DNA of 64,000 nt from Chelatococcus sp. YT9 (GTDB lineage Bacteria; Pseudomonadota; Alphaproteobacteria; Rhizobiales; Beijerinckiaceae), in NCBI RefSeq assembly GCF_018398315.1, contig NZ_JAHBRW010000001.1, forward strand, positions 1,484,001 through 1,548,000, read 5' to 3'. Position 1 is the stretch's first letter; each line of letters begins with the position of its first letter. The notes under the pieces were generated by a model, which was not told where the DNA came from, ran no database searches, and was given only the letters and a program-made list of their open reading frames with translations. The position numbers and the translations under genes are program-made. Shown here one piece after another: positions 18,964 through 27,208 of this stretch.

Positions 18964-21516
18964 ATGGCGCGTTTCGGACATCAGCGGAGCCAGAGCAAGG
19001 CCAACGCCGGCTCCAGACCTGTCCTGGCGCCAGCCGCAGCGCTCGGTGGCACGGTTTCCGTCCTGACACTCGGCATTTTCGCAGTCCCTTCCATGGCCCA
19101 GCCTGCGCCCGGGGTGGCAGAAGGCTTCTCCTTGGCCGGCTGGCTAGCCCGCGCGCCGGGCTCGGGTGGATATCTCGAAACAGCCGTTCCGTTGGCCATC
19201 ATGGGTGGGCTCACGCTTTTTGCCGCGGCGACCGCCTTCTTCCACCTCCGCGAACGCCGGCGCGCGCAGGAACGGGAAGATGTGCTGGCCGCTGAAGTGG
19301 CGCAGCTGCAACTGCGGTGTGATCGGGCCGACGTGATCTTTGCGGCTGAGCGCCGCGTGGTCGTCAGCTTCGGCCACAAGGATGACGATCCCGTCATCGA
19401 GGGAGATGTTTCCGTTGTCGGCGAAGGCGCCTCACCGCGCCGCATTCTCGCGTTCGGCTCCTGGCTCACCGCCGCGAGCGCCCAGGCCCTGGAAACCTCT
19501 CTTGGCCATCTCAAACGGAACGGCGAGGCATTCCATCTGGTCCTGCGCTCGGTCTCCGGCCTCTATTTCGAAGCGGAAGGCAGCGCGATCAGCGGACAAG
19601 CCGTGCTGCGCCTGCGCGAGATCACCGCCGAGCGGCTCGAACTCGTGCGCGCGCATGATGCGCTGATAACCACGCGCGGCGATCTGGAAGGCTTGCAGGC
19701 GCTGCTCGACGCCCTGCCCCAACCGGTCTGGCTACGGGATGGGGACGGCGACGTCCTCTGGGTAAACGCAGCCTACGGCCGTGCCGTGGAGGCGAAGGAT
19801 GCGCGTGACGCCATCGATCGCCGCCTTGAGCTGCTGGACGAACCGGCGCGCTTGGCATCGCAAGACGCTCGCGGCGGTGGTGGCACCTATAAGGCAAGGG
19901 TTGCAGCCATTGTCGCGGGCCAGCGACGCACGCTCGACGTCGTGGAAACCCCGACCGGAGAGGGTAGCGCCGGTATAGCCACCGATGTTTCAGAGCTAGA
20001 AGCGATGCGGCTCGATCTGCAAAGGCAGATGCAAGCGCATGTGCGCACGCTGGATCAGCTCCCGACCGCCGTGGCGAGCTTCGACGGCAACGAGCGCCTG
20101 GTGTTTTACAACGCGGCCTACCGTGAGTTCTGGCAGCTCGACGCCGAATTTCTTGATTCGCGGCCAAAGGATGGTGAAATCCTGGACCGGCTACGCTCCG
20201 AGCGCCGTCTCCCCGAGCAGGCGGACTTCCGTGTCTGGAAGAACGAGATCCTGGCCGGATACAAGACTTTGGAGACTCAGGAGCATTGGTGGTATCTGCC
20301 GGACGGACGGACCCTGCGGGTGATAGGCAATCCCGCCCCGAAGGGCGGCGTCACCTATCTCTTCGATGACGTCACGGAGCGCGTCCAGATGGAATCGCGC
20401 TACAATGCCCTCGTTCGGGCTCGCGGCGAGACGTTGGATTCGCTCCGGGAAGGTGTGGTTGTCTTTGCGGCCGATGGCAGTCTGACGCTCTTCAACCCCG
20501 CCTTTGCCACGATCTGGAACCTGGAGCCCTCGCTGCTGGCGGGGCATCCTCACATCGACGCGATCGTGGCCCTCTGCGGCCACCTCTCCGAAGATTCGGA
20601 TTGGAGCGAGTTGCGTATGGCGGTTACGGGCCTCTACGATACACGCACCAGCCACTCCCAACGCATCAAGCGCCCGGATGGCACGGTCGTCGATTGCGTG
20701 ACAGCACCGCTGCCCGACGGCTCTACGCTGATAACCTTTACCGATGTCACGGCGGCGGTCGATGTGGAGCGGGTCCTCACGGAGCGTAACGACGCGCTGG
20801 AGAAAACCTCGCGTCTGCGCGACGATTTCGTCCACCACGTCTCCTACGAGTTGCGTTCGCCGCTCACCAACATCATTGGCTTCACGCAGCTTCTGGGCGA
20901 CGAGACCGTCGGCGCGCTGAACGCGCGCCAGCGCGAATACACCTCCCACATCACGAAATCGTCGGCCGCGCTGCTGGCCATCATCAACGATATTCTCGAT
21001 CTCGCCACCATCGACAACGGCTCGATCGAGCTCGACCTTGGGCCGGTGGACGCGCGCGAGACCATCGCGGCCGCGGTGCGCGGGTTGGACGACCGCCTGG
21101 TGGAGCGCAATATCCAGCTTGATATCGAAGTGGCACCGAACATCGGCGTCTTCATTGCGGATGCCAAGCGCGTGCGCCAGGTGTTGTTCAACCTCCTGTC
21201 GAATGCGGTCAGCTTTTCCGCGGTTGGGCAGAGGGTCAAGGTTTCGGCCTACAAGCAGAACGACGAGATTCTGTTCTCGGTGGCCGACGAGGGACCCGGT
21301 ATTCCGCACGAGATCAAGGCCCATGTCTTTGATCGGTTCGAGAGCTACGCTATCGGCTCCCGGCATCGCGGTGTCGGCCTCGGCCTCTCCATCGTGCGGT
21401 CCTTCGTGGAGCTGCACGGCGGCCATGTTGAACTCGACTCGGGCACGGGCCGCGGAACAACGGTAGTGTGTCATTTCCCGGCAGCCGGCGGGCTCGCCCG
21501 CGTCGCGGCCGAATAA
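18964..21516 (+). CDS. divL: DivL-like PAS-domain kinase with Tyr at the H-box phosphoacceptor position
   Basis: This large sensor protein (850 residues from the ATG at 18964) has two N-terminal hydrophobic segments (about 25-45 and 80-100) and then several PAS-like regions (LDALPQPVWLRDGDG, LDQLPTAVASFDGNERLVFYNAAYREF, LDSLREGVVVFAADGSLTLFNPAFATIWNLEP). The DHp H-box reads VSYELRSPLTNI: the usual His is replaced by Tyr628. The ATPase domain keeps the N box, DEGPGIP and GVGLGLSIV. This is the signature of DivL, the Caulobacter cell-cycle protein that controls CckA/CtrA with DivK. The order ahcY-divL-tsaE is conserved in Hyphomicrobiales. In-frame starts at 18874 (TTG) and 18940 (ATG) are possible; the start is uncertain. 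Confidence 0.88.
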   Translation: MARFGHQRSQSKANAGSRPVLAPAAALGGTVSVLTLGIFAVPSMAQPAPGVAEGFSLAGWLARAPGSGGYLETAVPLAIMGGLTLFAAATAFFHLRERRRAQEREDVLAAEVAQLQLRCDRADVIFAAERRVVVSFGHKDDDPVIEGDVSVVGEGASPRRILAFGSWLTAASAQALETSLGHLKRNGEAFHLVLRSVSGLYFEAEGSAISGQAVLRLREITAERLELVRAHDALITTRGDLEGLQALLDALPQPVWLRDGDGDVLWVNAAYGRAVEAKDARDAIDRRLELLDEPARLASQDARGGGGTYKARVAAIVAGQRRTLDVVETPTGEGSAGIATDVSELEAMRLDLQRQMQAHVRTLDQLPTAVASFDGNERLVFYNAAYREFWQLDAEFLDSRPKDGEILDRLRSERRLPEQADFRVWKNEILAGYKTLETQEHWWYLPDGRTLRVIGNPAPKGGVTYLFDDVTERVQMESRYNALVRARGETLDSLREGVVVFAADGSLTLFNPAFATIWNLEPSLLAGHPHIDAIVALCGHLSEDSDWSELRMAVTGLYDTRTSHSQRIKRPDGTVVDCVTAPLPDGSTLITFTDVTAAVDVERVLTERNDALEKTSRLRDDFVHHVSYELRSPLTNIIGFTQLLGDETVGALNARQREYTSHITKSSAALLAIINDILDLATIDNGSIELDLGPVDARETIAAAVRGLDDRLVERNIQLDIEVAPNIGVFIADAKRVRQVLFNLLSNAVSFSAVGQRVKVSAYKQNDEILFSVADEGPGIPHEIKAHVFDRFESYAIGSRHRGVGLGLSIVRSFVELHGGHVELDSGTGRGTTVVCHFPAAGGLARVAAE

Positions 21517-21531
21517 GAGCAGTGTGACGCG

Positions 21532-23181
21532 ATGACGGCGGTGACAGTAATGGCGTTCGACGACACCACAGACGGCTCGGCTGCCGCGACGACCATCAAC
21601 AGCCTCCTCTCACCACCCGCTCCCGCCCTCGTGCGCGAAGACAGCCGCACGGCGGAGGCGGCTTGGGATTTTCCCATCGACAATGAGGCGGGAACTGAAG
21701 CCCTGGCGCAGCTTCTCGCAGAGGAGCTCAGGCCGGGCGACCTCGTGACTTTGTCCGGCGACCTCGGCGCCGGAAAGACCACCTTCGCGCGGGCGCTGAT
21801 CCGCATTCTGGCGGACGACCCCGACCTCGAGGTGCCGAGCCCAACCTTCACCCTGATGCAGCTCTATGAGACCGGCCATGGCACCGTAGTCCATGCCGAT
21901 CTCTACCGCGTTGGCGACGCCTCGGAGCTGGAGGATCTCGGCTGGGACGAGGCGAGCGAGGAAGCCATCGTCCTCGTCGAATGGCCAGACAGGGCGGCGG
22001 GCGTTCTCGCCGCGGATAGGCTGGATGTCGCGCTGACCCATGTGAATGGCGACAACTACGAGGCGCGGCGTGTCAGGCTCACTGGCACCGGCCGTTTCGC
22101 GCCTCGCCTTGCGCGGCTGCAATCCCTTCGCCGGCTGCTGGAGAAGACAACCTGGGGCGAGGCGCGTCGCGAGCATATTCAGGGCGACGCATCGGTTCGC
22201 CTGTACGATCGCCTGCACAAGGCCAGCGGTGAGACCGCGATCCTGATGATCGCCCCGCCACGGCTGGCTGGACCGGCGATCCGCAACGGGCGACCCTATC
22301 ACGAGTTGGCGAAGCTCGCCGAGCGCGTCGATGCCTTCGTCGCCGTGGCGCAGGGCCTGCGCGCGGAGGGCTTCAGCGCACCCGAGATCTATGGAGCCGA
22401 TCTCGACCAGGGCCTCGTTTTGGTCGAGGATCTCGGCCAGGAGCCTGTAACGAATGCGGATGGCCCCATCCCGGAGCGCTACCGCGAGGCCATCGGCGTG
22501 CTCGCCGCGTTGCACGACAGGGAGTTGCCGAGCGTTCTGCCCGTTATGGACGGGCGCGAGCATACCCTGCAGCCCTATGATCTGGAGGCGCTCCTGATCG
22601 AGGCCGAGCTGCTGCTGGACTGGTACGCGCCGCACAAGGGCGGTGGTTCCCTGGGCGCCGCCGCCCGTTCCGATTTCATCAAGGTCTGGACCGAGCTTCT
22701 TGGACAGGTGATGAATGGCCCGCAGACCTGGACGCTGCGCGACATGCATTCTCCTAACCTGTTCTGGCTTCCGGAGCGGCAGGGGCTGGCGCGCGTCGGG
22801 CTGATCGATCTGCAGGACACGGTGCTGGGCCACCCGGCCTACGACGTGGCGGCCTTGTTGCAGGACGCGCGGGTGACCGTGCCTGCCGCGCTTGAGTTGG
22901 AGCTCGTCGCCCATTACGCGAAGCTTCGCCGGGCACAGAATCCGGACTTCGACATGGCGAGCTTCGCCGAGGCCTACGCGATTTTGGGCGCGCAGCGTGC
23001 GACCAAGCTGTTCGGCATTTTCGTGCGCCTCGACAAGCGCGACGGCAAACCCCAATATCTCGATCATCTGCCACGGATGCAGGACTATCTCGCCCGCAAT
23101 CTCGCACATCCGGTGTTGTCGGAGCTGAAGCTCTGGTATGAGGCTCGCCTGCCGGGCCTTGTCGCCCGCCCCCCCGCATAG
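21532..23181 (+). CDS. TsaE-AmgK fusion: t6A tRNA-modification ATPase joined to an N-acetylmuramate/GlcNAc-1-kinase-type domain
   Basis: The 549-residue protein has two parts. Residues about 45-190 are TsaE: Walker A GDLGAGKTTFARAL (about 76-84), VPSPTFTLMQLYE and HADLYRVGDASELEDLGWDE. Residues about 200-549 are an aminoglycoside-phosphotransferase-fold kinase with the catalytic loop LRDMHSPNLFW and the metal-binding GLIDLQDTVLGHPAYDVAAL. TsaE assists TsaBD in t6A formation on ANN-reading tRNAs. The kinase resembles AmgK, which makes MurNAc-1-P/GlcNAc-1-P in anomeric cell-wall recycling. The next gene is a MurU-type uridylyltransferase, which supports that substrate. It begins 15 bp after divL. 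The fusion appears genuine: there is no stop or frameshift between the domains. Confidence 0.88.
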   Translation: MTAVTVMAFDDTTDGSAAATTINSLLSPPAPALVREDSRTAEAAWDFPIDNEAGTEALAQLLAEELRPGDLVTLSGDLGAGKTTFARALIRILADDPDLEVPSPTFTLMQLYETGHGTVVHADLYRVGDASELEDLGWDEASEEAIVLVEWPDRAAGVLAADRLDVALTHVNGDNYEARRVRLTGTGRFAPRLARLQSLRRLLEKTTWGEARREHIQGDASVRLYDRLHKASGETAILMIAPPRLAGPAIRNGRPYHELAKLAERVDAFVAVAQGLRAEGFSAPEIYGADLDQGLVLVEDLGQEPVTNADGPIPERYREAIGVLAALHDRELPSVLPVMDGREHTLQPYDLEALLIEAELLLDWYAPHKGGGSLGAAARSDFIKVWTELLGQVMNGPQTWTLRDMHSPNLFWLPERQGLARVGLIDLQDTVLGHPAYDVAALLQDARVTVPAALELELVAHYAKLRRAQNPDFDMASFAEAYAILGAQRATKLFGIFVRLDKRDGKPQYLDHLPRMQDYLARNLAHPVLSELKLWYEARLPGLVARPPA

Positions 23182-23230
23182 CGGCCGCTTCCTTCGATCC
23201 GGAGGACGGCCTCCTCAAGATCGATCCACG

Positions 23231-24025
23231 ATGACAGACGGTTCGACGATAGATTCTTCCGCGAACGCTGGCCGCAAGGCAGATCAGCACGCGGGCCGAG
23301 AAGCTGGACAACTGCCGATCACCGCCATGGTGCTCGCCGCCGGCCTCGGCAAGCGAATGCGCCCGATCACGGCGACGACCCCGAAACCCCTCATCCGCAT
23401 CGCGGGCCGCTCCCTGCTCGATCATGGGCTCGATCGGCTGGCGGCCGCCGGGGTGAAGCGGGCCGTCGTTAACGTCCATTACCTGGCCGATCTCGTCGAG
23501 CAGCACCTGAAGCGCCGCAAAGCGCCGGAGATCATCATATCCGACGAGCGCGGAAAGCTCCTCGAGACAGGAGGCGGCGTCAAGAAGGCTCTGCCCCTGC
23601 TCGGGGAGGATCCGTTCTTCATCATCAATACCGATTCGTTGTGGCTTGAGGGGCCACATGGCAACATCGCGCGCATGGGGCGGATCTGGGATCCGGCGCG
23701 CATGGATATTCTGCTCCTGCTTGCCTCCGGCGCCACTAGCATCGGCGACGAGGGCTACGGCGATTTCACGATGGATCCGGCTGGCATCCTGCGGCGGCGC
23801 GGGGAACGGGAACTCGCCCCGTTCATTTACGCCGGTGTGGCAATCGCCAAGCCCGAGCTGTTCGCGGATACGCCGGACGGGCCGTTCTCGCTGAACCTCC
23901 TGTTTGACCGTGCCATTGCCGCGGGCCGTCTCTATGGCGTGAGGCTCGACGGCCAGTGGCTACATGTGGGCACGCCGGCCGCCGTCAAACTCGCTGAAGA
24001 GACCTTCGTCGCGAGCGCGAGGTAG
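23231..24025 (+). CDS. murU: Nucleotidyltransferase, MurU-like (N-acetylmuramate-1-phosphate uridylyltransferase)
   Basis: The product begins with a polar 30-residue stretch and then the sugar-nucleotide transferase signature MVLAAGLGKRMRPITATTPKPLIRIAGRSLLDH. IINTDSLW is the metal-binding Asp motif. At 264 residues it is short, like MurU, and lacks the C-terminal domain of full GlmU or ManC. In the MurU pathway the enzyme makes UDP-MurNAc from MurNAc-1-P. Adjacency to AmgK (49-bp gap) favours MurU over mannose-1-P guanylyltransferase, the older automatic label. The ATG at 23231 is preferred because the frame further upstream overlaps the previous gene. Confidence 0.85.
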   Translation: MTDGSTIDSSANAGRKADQHAGREAGQLPITAMVLAAGLGKRMRPITATTPKPLIRIAGRSLLDHGLDRLAAAGVKRAVVNVHYLADLVEQHLKRRKAPEIIISDERGKLLETGGGVKKALPLLGEDPFFIINTDSLWLEGPHGNIARMGRIWDPARMDILLLLASGATSIGDEGYGDFTMDPAGILRRRGERELAPFIYAGVAIAKPELFADTPDGPFSLNLLFDRAIAAGRLYGVRLDGQWLHVGTPAAVKLAEETFVASAR

Positions 24026-24043
24026 GATGGTTGGGAGGTAAGC

Positions 24044-27000
24044 TTGGCTAGGGCGCCATCGCCAAGAGTCTTCACCATTGCGCCAGGCGCGCCTTTCCTG
24101 CCGACTCTGGTCGAGGCTCTGGCTTCCGGGCGCCTTGTGCCCGGCCTCCAGCTTTCCGACGGGACCGTCGATCCGCTGGTCCTTGCCGATACCACCATCT
24201 TCCTGCCCACGCGGCGCGCTGCGCGGGCGCTGACCACCCTTCTTGCCGAGCGCTGCGGCGGACGCGCTGTGCTTCTGCCGCGCATCGTTCCGCTGGGCGA
24301 TGTGGACGACGCCGAGATAGCGTTGGCCGCCGACCTCGGCGCGATGGGCGAGGGGGACTTCGCTGGCCTGCCGCCGGCTATCGGTGAGACCGAACGGCGC
24401 CTCATCCTGACGCGGCTGGTGCTCGCCTGGGCCAAGGCCGTCGATCGGGCCCTCCTGCGGCTCGACGATCACGAGCCGTTGCTCGTGCCTGCCTCTCCCG
24501 CAGATGCGCTCGGGCTGGCGGGTGATCTTGCCCGCCTCATGGATGCGCTTGCCACGGAGGGGATTGCCTGGGAAAGCTTGCACAGCCTCGTGGAGGACCG
24601 CTACTCCCGTTACTATGGCATCACGCTCGACTTCCTGAAGATCGCCGCGGAGACTTGGCCCCAGATCCTGGTGGACCGCGGCGTGAGCGACCCTGTCAGC
24701 CGTCGCAATGCCATCATCCTCGCTGATGCCGCACGGCTCGCCCGCGAGCGGCCGGAGGCGCCGATGATCGTTGCGGGGTCCACGGGCTCGGTGCCCGCGA
24801 CCGCCCATCTCATCGCGGCGGTATCGCGGTTGCCGCAGGGCGCCGTCGTTTTGCCGGGCCTCGACCGGGGTCTTGATGAGCTCTCGTGGCGCGCCATCGC
24901 GGATGCGCGTCACGGCCACCCACAGGCCGCCTTGCAGCGCCTCATCGCCACCATCGGTATCGACCGCGCCGATGTTCAGGAGCTCGCGGATCTCGCCCCT
25001 GAGGTCGCCGCCCGCGCAATTTTTCTTGCGGAGGCGCTGCGTCCTGCCGAGACGACCCATGTTTGGGCAGAGCATCGAAGGGGAACCGACGATCTCTTCG
25101 CCAGAGACTTCGCCGCCACCACGGACGCCGCCCTTGCAGGCTTGATCCTCGTGGAGGCGCCGGACGAGCGCTCGGAGGCGCTGGCCGCGGCCCTCGCCAT
25201 GCGCGAGACGCTGGAGACGCCGGGCGCGACGGTCGCGCTCGTCACCCCGGACCGTATGCTGGCGGAACGCACTATCGCCGAGCTCGCCCGGTGGGATATC
25301 GCGGTAGAGGATTCGGCCGGACTCCCGCTGAGCCGAACCCGCGCGGGAAGCCTTGCCCAGCTCGTCGCGGACGCGGCGCTTGCCGACTGCGCGGCACCAC
25401 AGCTGCTGGCGCTTCTCAACCATCCCGACGCGACTTTCGGACAGAGCTTCGCGACGGCACGCCAAGTGGCGGCGGAGCTCGAAATCGGGCTGCTGCGCGG
25501 TCCGGAGGCACCACCTGGTATCGCCGGTTTGAAGGCCATTCTTCCCGAACGTCAGAGGGAAGCGGCGAGCCGTCGCAGCCCGCGCCCCTTGCGGCGCCTC
25601 GGCCCAGCCGCGTGGAACAGGGTGGCAGCGCTGCTTGACGCGCTCCAGGCCGCCTTCGCGCCGCTCGAGCGACAGATTCTCGCGGATGGTCAGGTCGATC
25701 TCGTCGCCATGGCCTCAGCGCACGACGAGGTGTTGCGCGCGGTTTCAGCACGCACGTCGGATGAGGATTGGGACCCGCCGCGGGCAGATGGCTGGGGTGA
25801 TCTCGCCAGCCTGTTCGACGATCTCGCGGTCGTGCAGTCCGCCGAACTCATCGGCCGCCCCGGGGATTATCCCGCGTTCTTTGCAGGGCTTCTCGCGGAG
25901 CGCGTGCTGCGCCGGGGCGAGGCGGCCCATCGGCGCGCCAAGGTCTTCGGCCTGCTGGAGGCTCGTCTCCTGACCGCTGACAGGATCGTGCTGGGTGGCC
26001 TCGACGAAGGCATCTGGCCGCCGGCCGTCCGGACGGACGCCTTCCTCAATCGGCCCATGCGCACCGCGCTGGGCATGAGTCCGCCGGAGCGGCGCATCGG
26101 CCAGACTGCCCATGACTTCGTCGAGGCGCTCGGCACGCGTGATGCCGTCATCACCCGCTCGCTCAAGCGCGAGGGAGCGCCGACCGTGCCGTCGCGTTTC
26201 CTGCAGCGCATGAAGGCGCTGGCGGGGAGCGAAGCCTGGGAGGCGGTTCGTGCGCGGGGCCGCGCCATCCTCGCCTGGGCCGAGGCCATCGATCGGGTGC
26301 CCGCTGAGCCGCCCTTGCGCCGGCCAATGCCGAAGCCGCCGCTCCACCTCATACCGCGCTCCCTCAGTGTCACTGAGGTGGAGACGCTGGTGCGCGATCC
26401 CTATGCCATCTACGCCCGGCATGTGTTGAAGCTCGACCCGCTGGACGGGCTTGCGGTGCCGCCGGGCGCCGCGGACCGAGGCAATCTCGTCCATGAGGCG
26501 CTCGGCCGTTTCGCCCTGGCCTATCCGGCGGCGCTTCCGGCCGATGCGCTCGCCGCCCTCACGGCGATCGGTCGCGAGGTCTTCGCTCCGTATGGCGCCT
26601 ACCCCGATGTCATGGCCCTGTGGTGGCCGCGCTTCCTCAGGCTGGCGGAGGCGTATGTGGCCTGGGAGGCCGCCCGTCGGCCGGGGCTGGCGCGGCTTCA
26701 CGCCGAGATTTCCGGGGGGCTCGATCTGGTGCTCGCGGACGGGTCGAGCTTCGCCCTGCGCGGGCGGGCCGACCGCGTCGAGGAAAGCAGCGACCGTGCC
26801 GTCATCGTCGACTTCAAGACGGGTCAGGTGCCGACACCCAAGCAGATCTTCGCAGGCTTCGCGCCGCAGATGACGCTGGAAGCCGCGATGCTGGTGGCCG
26901 GCGGTTTCAAGGGCCCGGCGCCGATGCCCGCGGACCGGATTGACCTTCTGTATGTTGGCGCCAGCGGCGGCAAGGAGCCTCTCAAGCCTCGACCCGTGCA

Positions 27001-27208
27001 ACCGGAGCGAGGCGAGACCCGGAGCGTCGCCGATCTCGTCGCAGAGCACCCCACCCGACTGGCGCAGCTCCTGTCACGCTATTGCCGAGGCGAGATCGGT
27101 TTCGCGTCGCGTCCCTTTGCGGAATATGCCAAGCGCGAAGGGGTCTATGACCATCTGGCGCGGGTGCGCGAATGGTCCATCGGCGGCGACGACGGAGGCG
27201 GCGAATGA
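24044..27208 (+). CDS. addB: Double-strand break repair protein AddB
   Basis: AddB is the second subunit of the AddAB helicase-nuclease that resects double-strand breaks and loads recombination at Chi-like sites. The 1054-residue protein has the alphaproteobacterial layout: an inactive helicase-like N-terminus (IFLPTRRAARALTTLL) and a C-terminal PD-(D/E)XK nuclease (LRGRADRVEESSDRAVIVDFKTGQ). I see no spaced Cys set for the Fe-S cluster that Bacillus AddB carries in its nuclease domain. The start is TTG at 24044, behind GGGAGGT. It overlaps addA by ATGA. Confidence 0.95.
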   Translation: MARAPSPRVFTIAPGAPFLPTLVEALASGRLVPGLQLSDGTVDPLVLADTTIFLPTRRAARALTTLLAERCGGRAVLLPRIVPLGDVDDAEIALAADLGAMGEGDFAGLPPAIGETERRLILTRLVLAWAKAVDRALLRLDDHEPLLVPASPADALGLAGDLARLMDALATEGIAWESLHSLVEDRYSRYYGITLDFLKIAAETWPQILVDRGVSDPVSRRNAIILADAARLARERPEAPMIVAGSTGSVPATAHLIAAVSRLPQGAVVLPGLDRGLDELSWRAIADARHGHPQAALQRLIATIGIDRADVQELADLAPEVAARAIFLAEALRPAETTHVWAEHRRGTDDLFARDFAATTDAALAGLILVEAPDERSEALAAALAMRETLETPGATVALVTPDRMLAERTIAELARWDIAVEDSAGLPLSRTRAGSLAQLVADAALADCAAPQLLALLNHPDATFGQSFATARQVAAELEIGLLRGPEAPPGIAGLKAILPERQREAASRRSPRPLRRLGPAAWNRVAALLDALQAAFAPLERQILADGQVDLVAMASAHDEVLRAVSARTSDEDWDPPRADGWGDLASLFDDLAVVQSAELIGRPGDYPAFFAGLLAERVLRRGEAAHRRAKVFGLLEARLLTADRIVLGGLDEGIWPPAVRTDAFLNRPMRTALGMSPPERRIGQTAHDFVEALGTRDAVITRSLKREGAPTVPSRFLQRMKALAGSEAWEAVRARGRAILAWAEAIDRVPAEPPLRRPMPKPPLHLIPRSLSVTEVETLVRDPYAIYARHVLKLDPLDGLAVPPGAADRGNLVHEALGRFALAYPAALPADALAALTAIGREVFAPYGAYPDVMALWWPRFLRLAEAYVAWEAARRPGLARLHAEISGGLDLVLADGSSFALRGRADRVEESSDRAVIVDFKTGQVPTPKQIFAGFAPQMTLEAAMLVAGGFKGPAPMPADRIDLLYVGASGGKEPLKPRPVQPERGETRSVADLVAEHPTRLAQLLSRYCRGEIGFASRPFAEYAKREGVYDHLARVREWSIGGDDGGGE

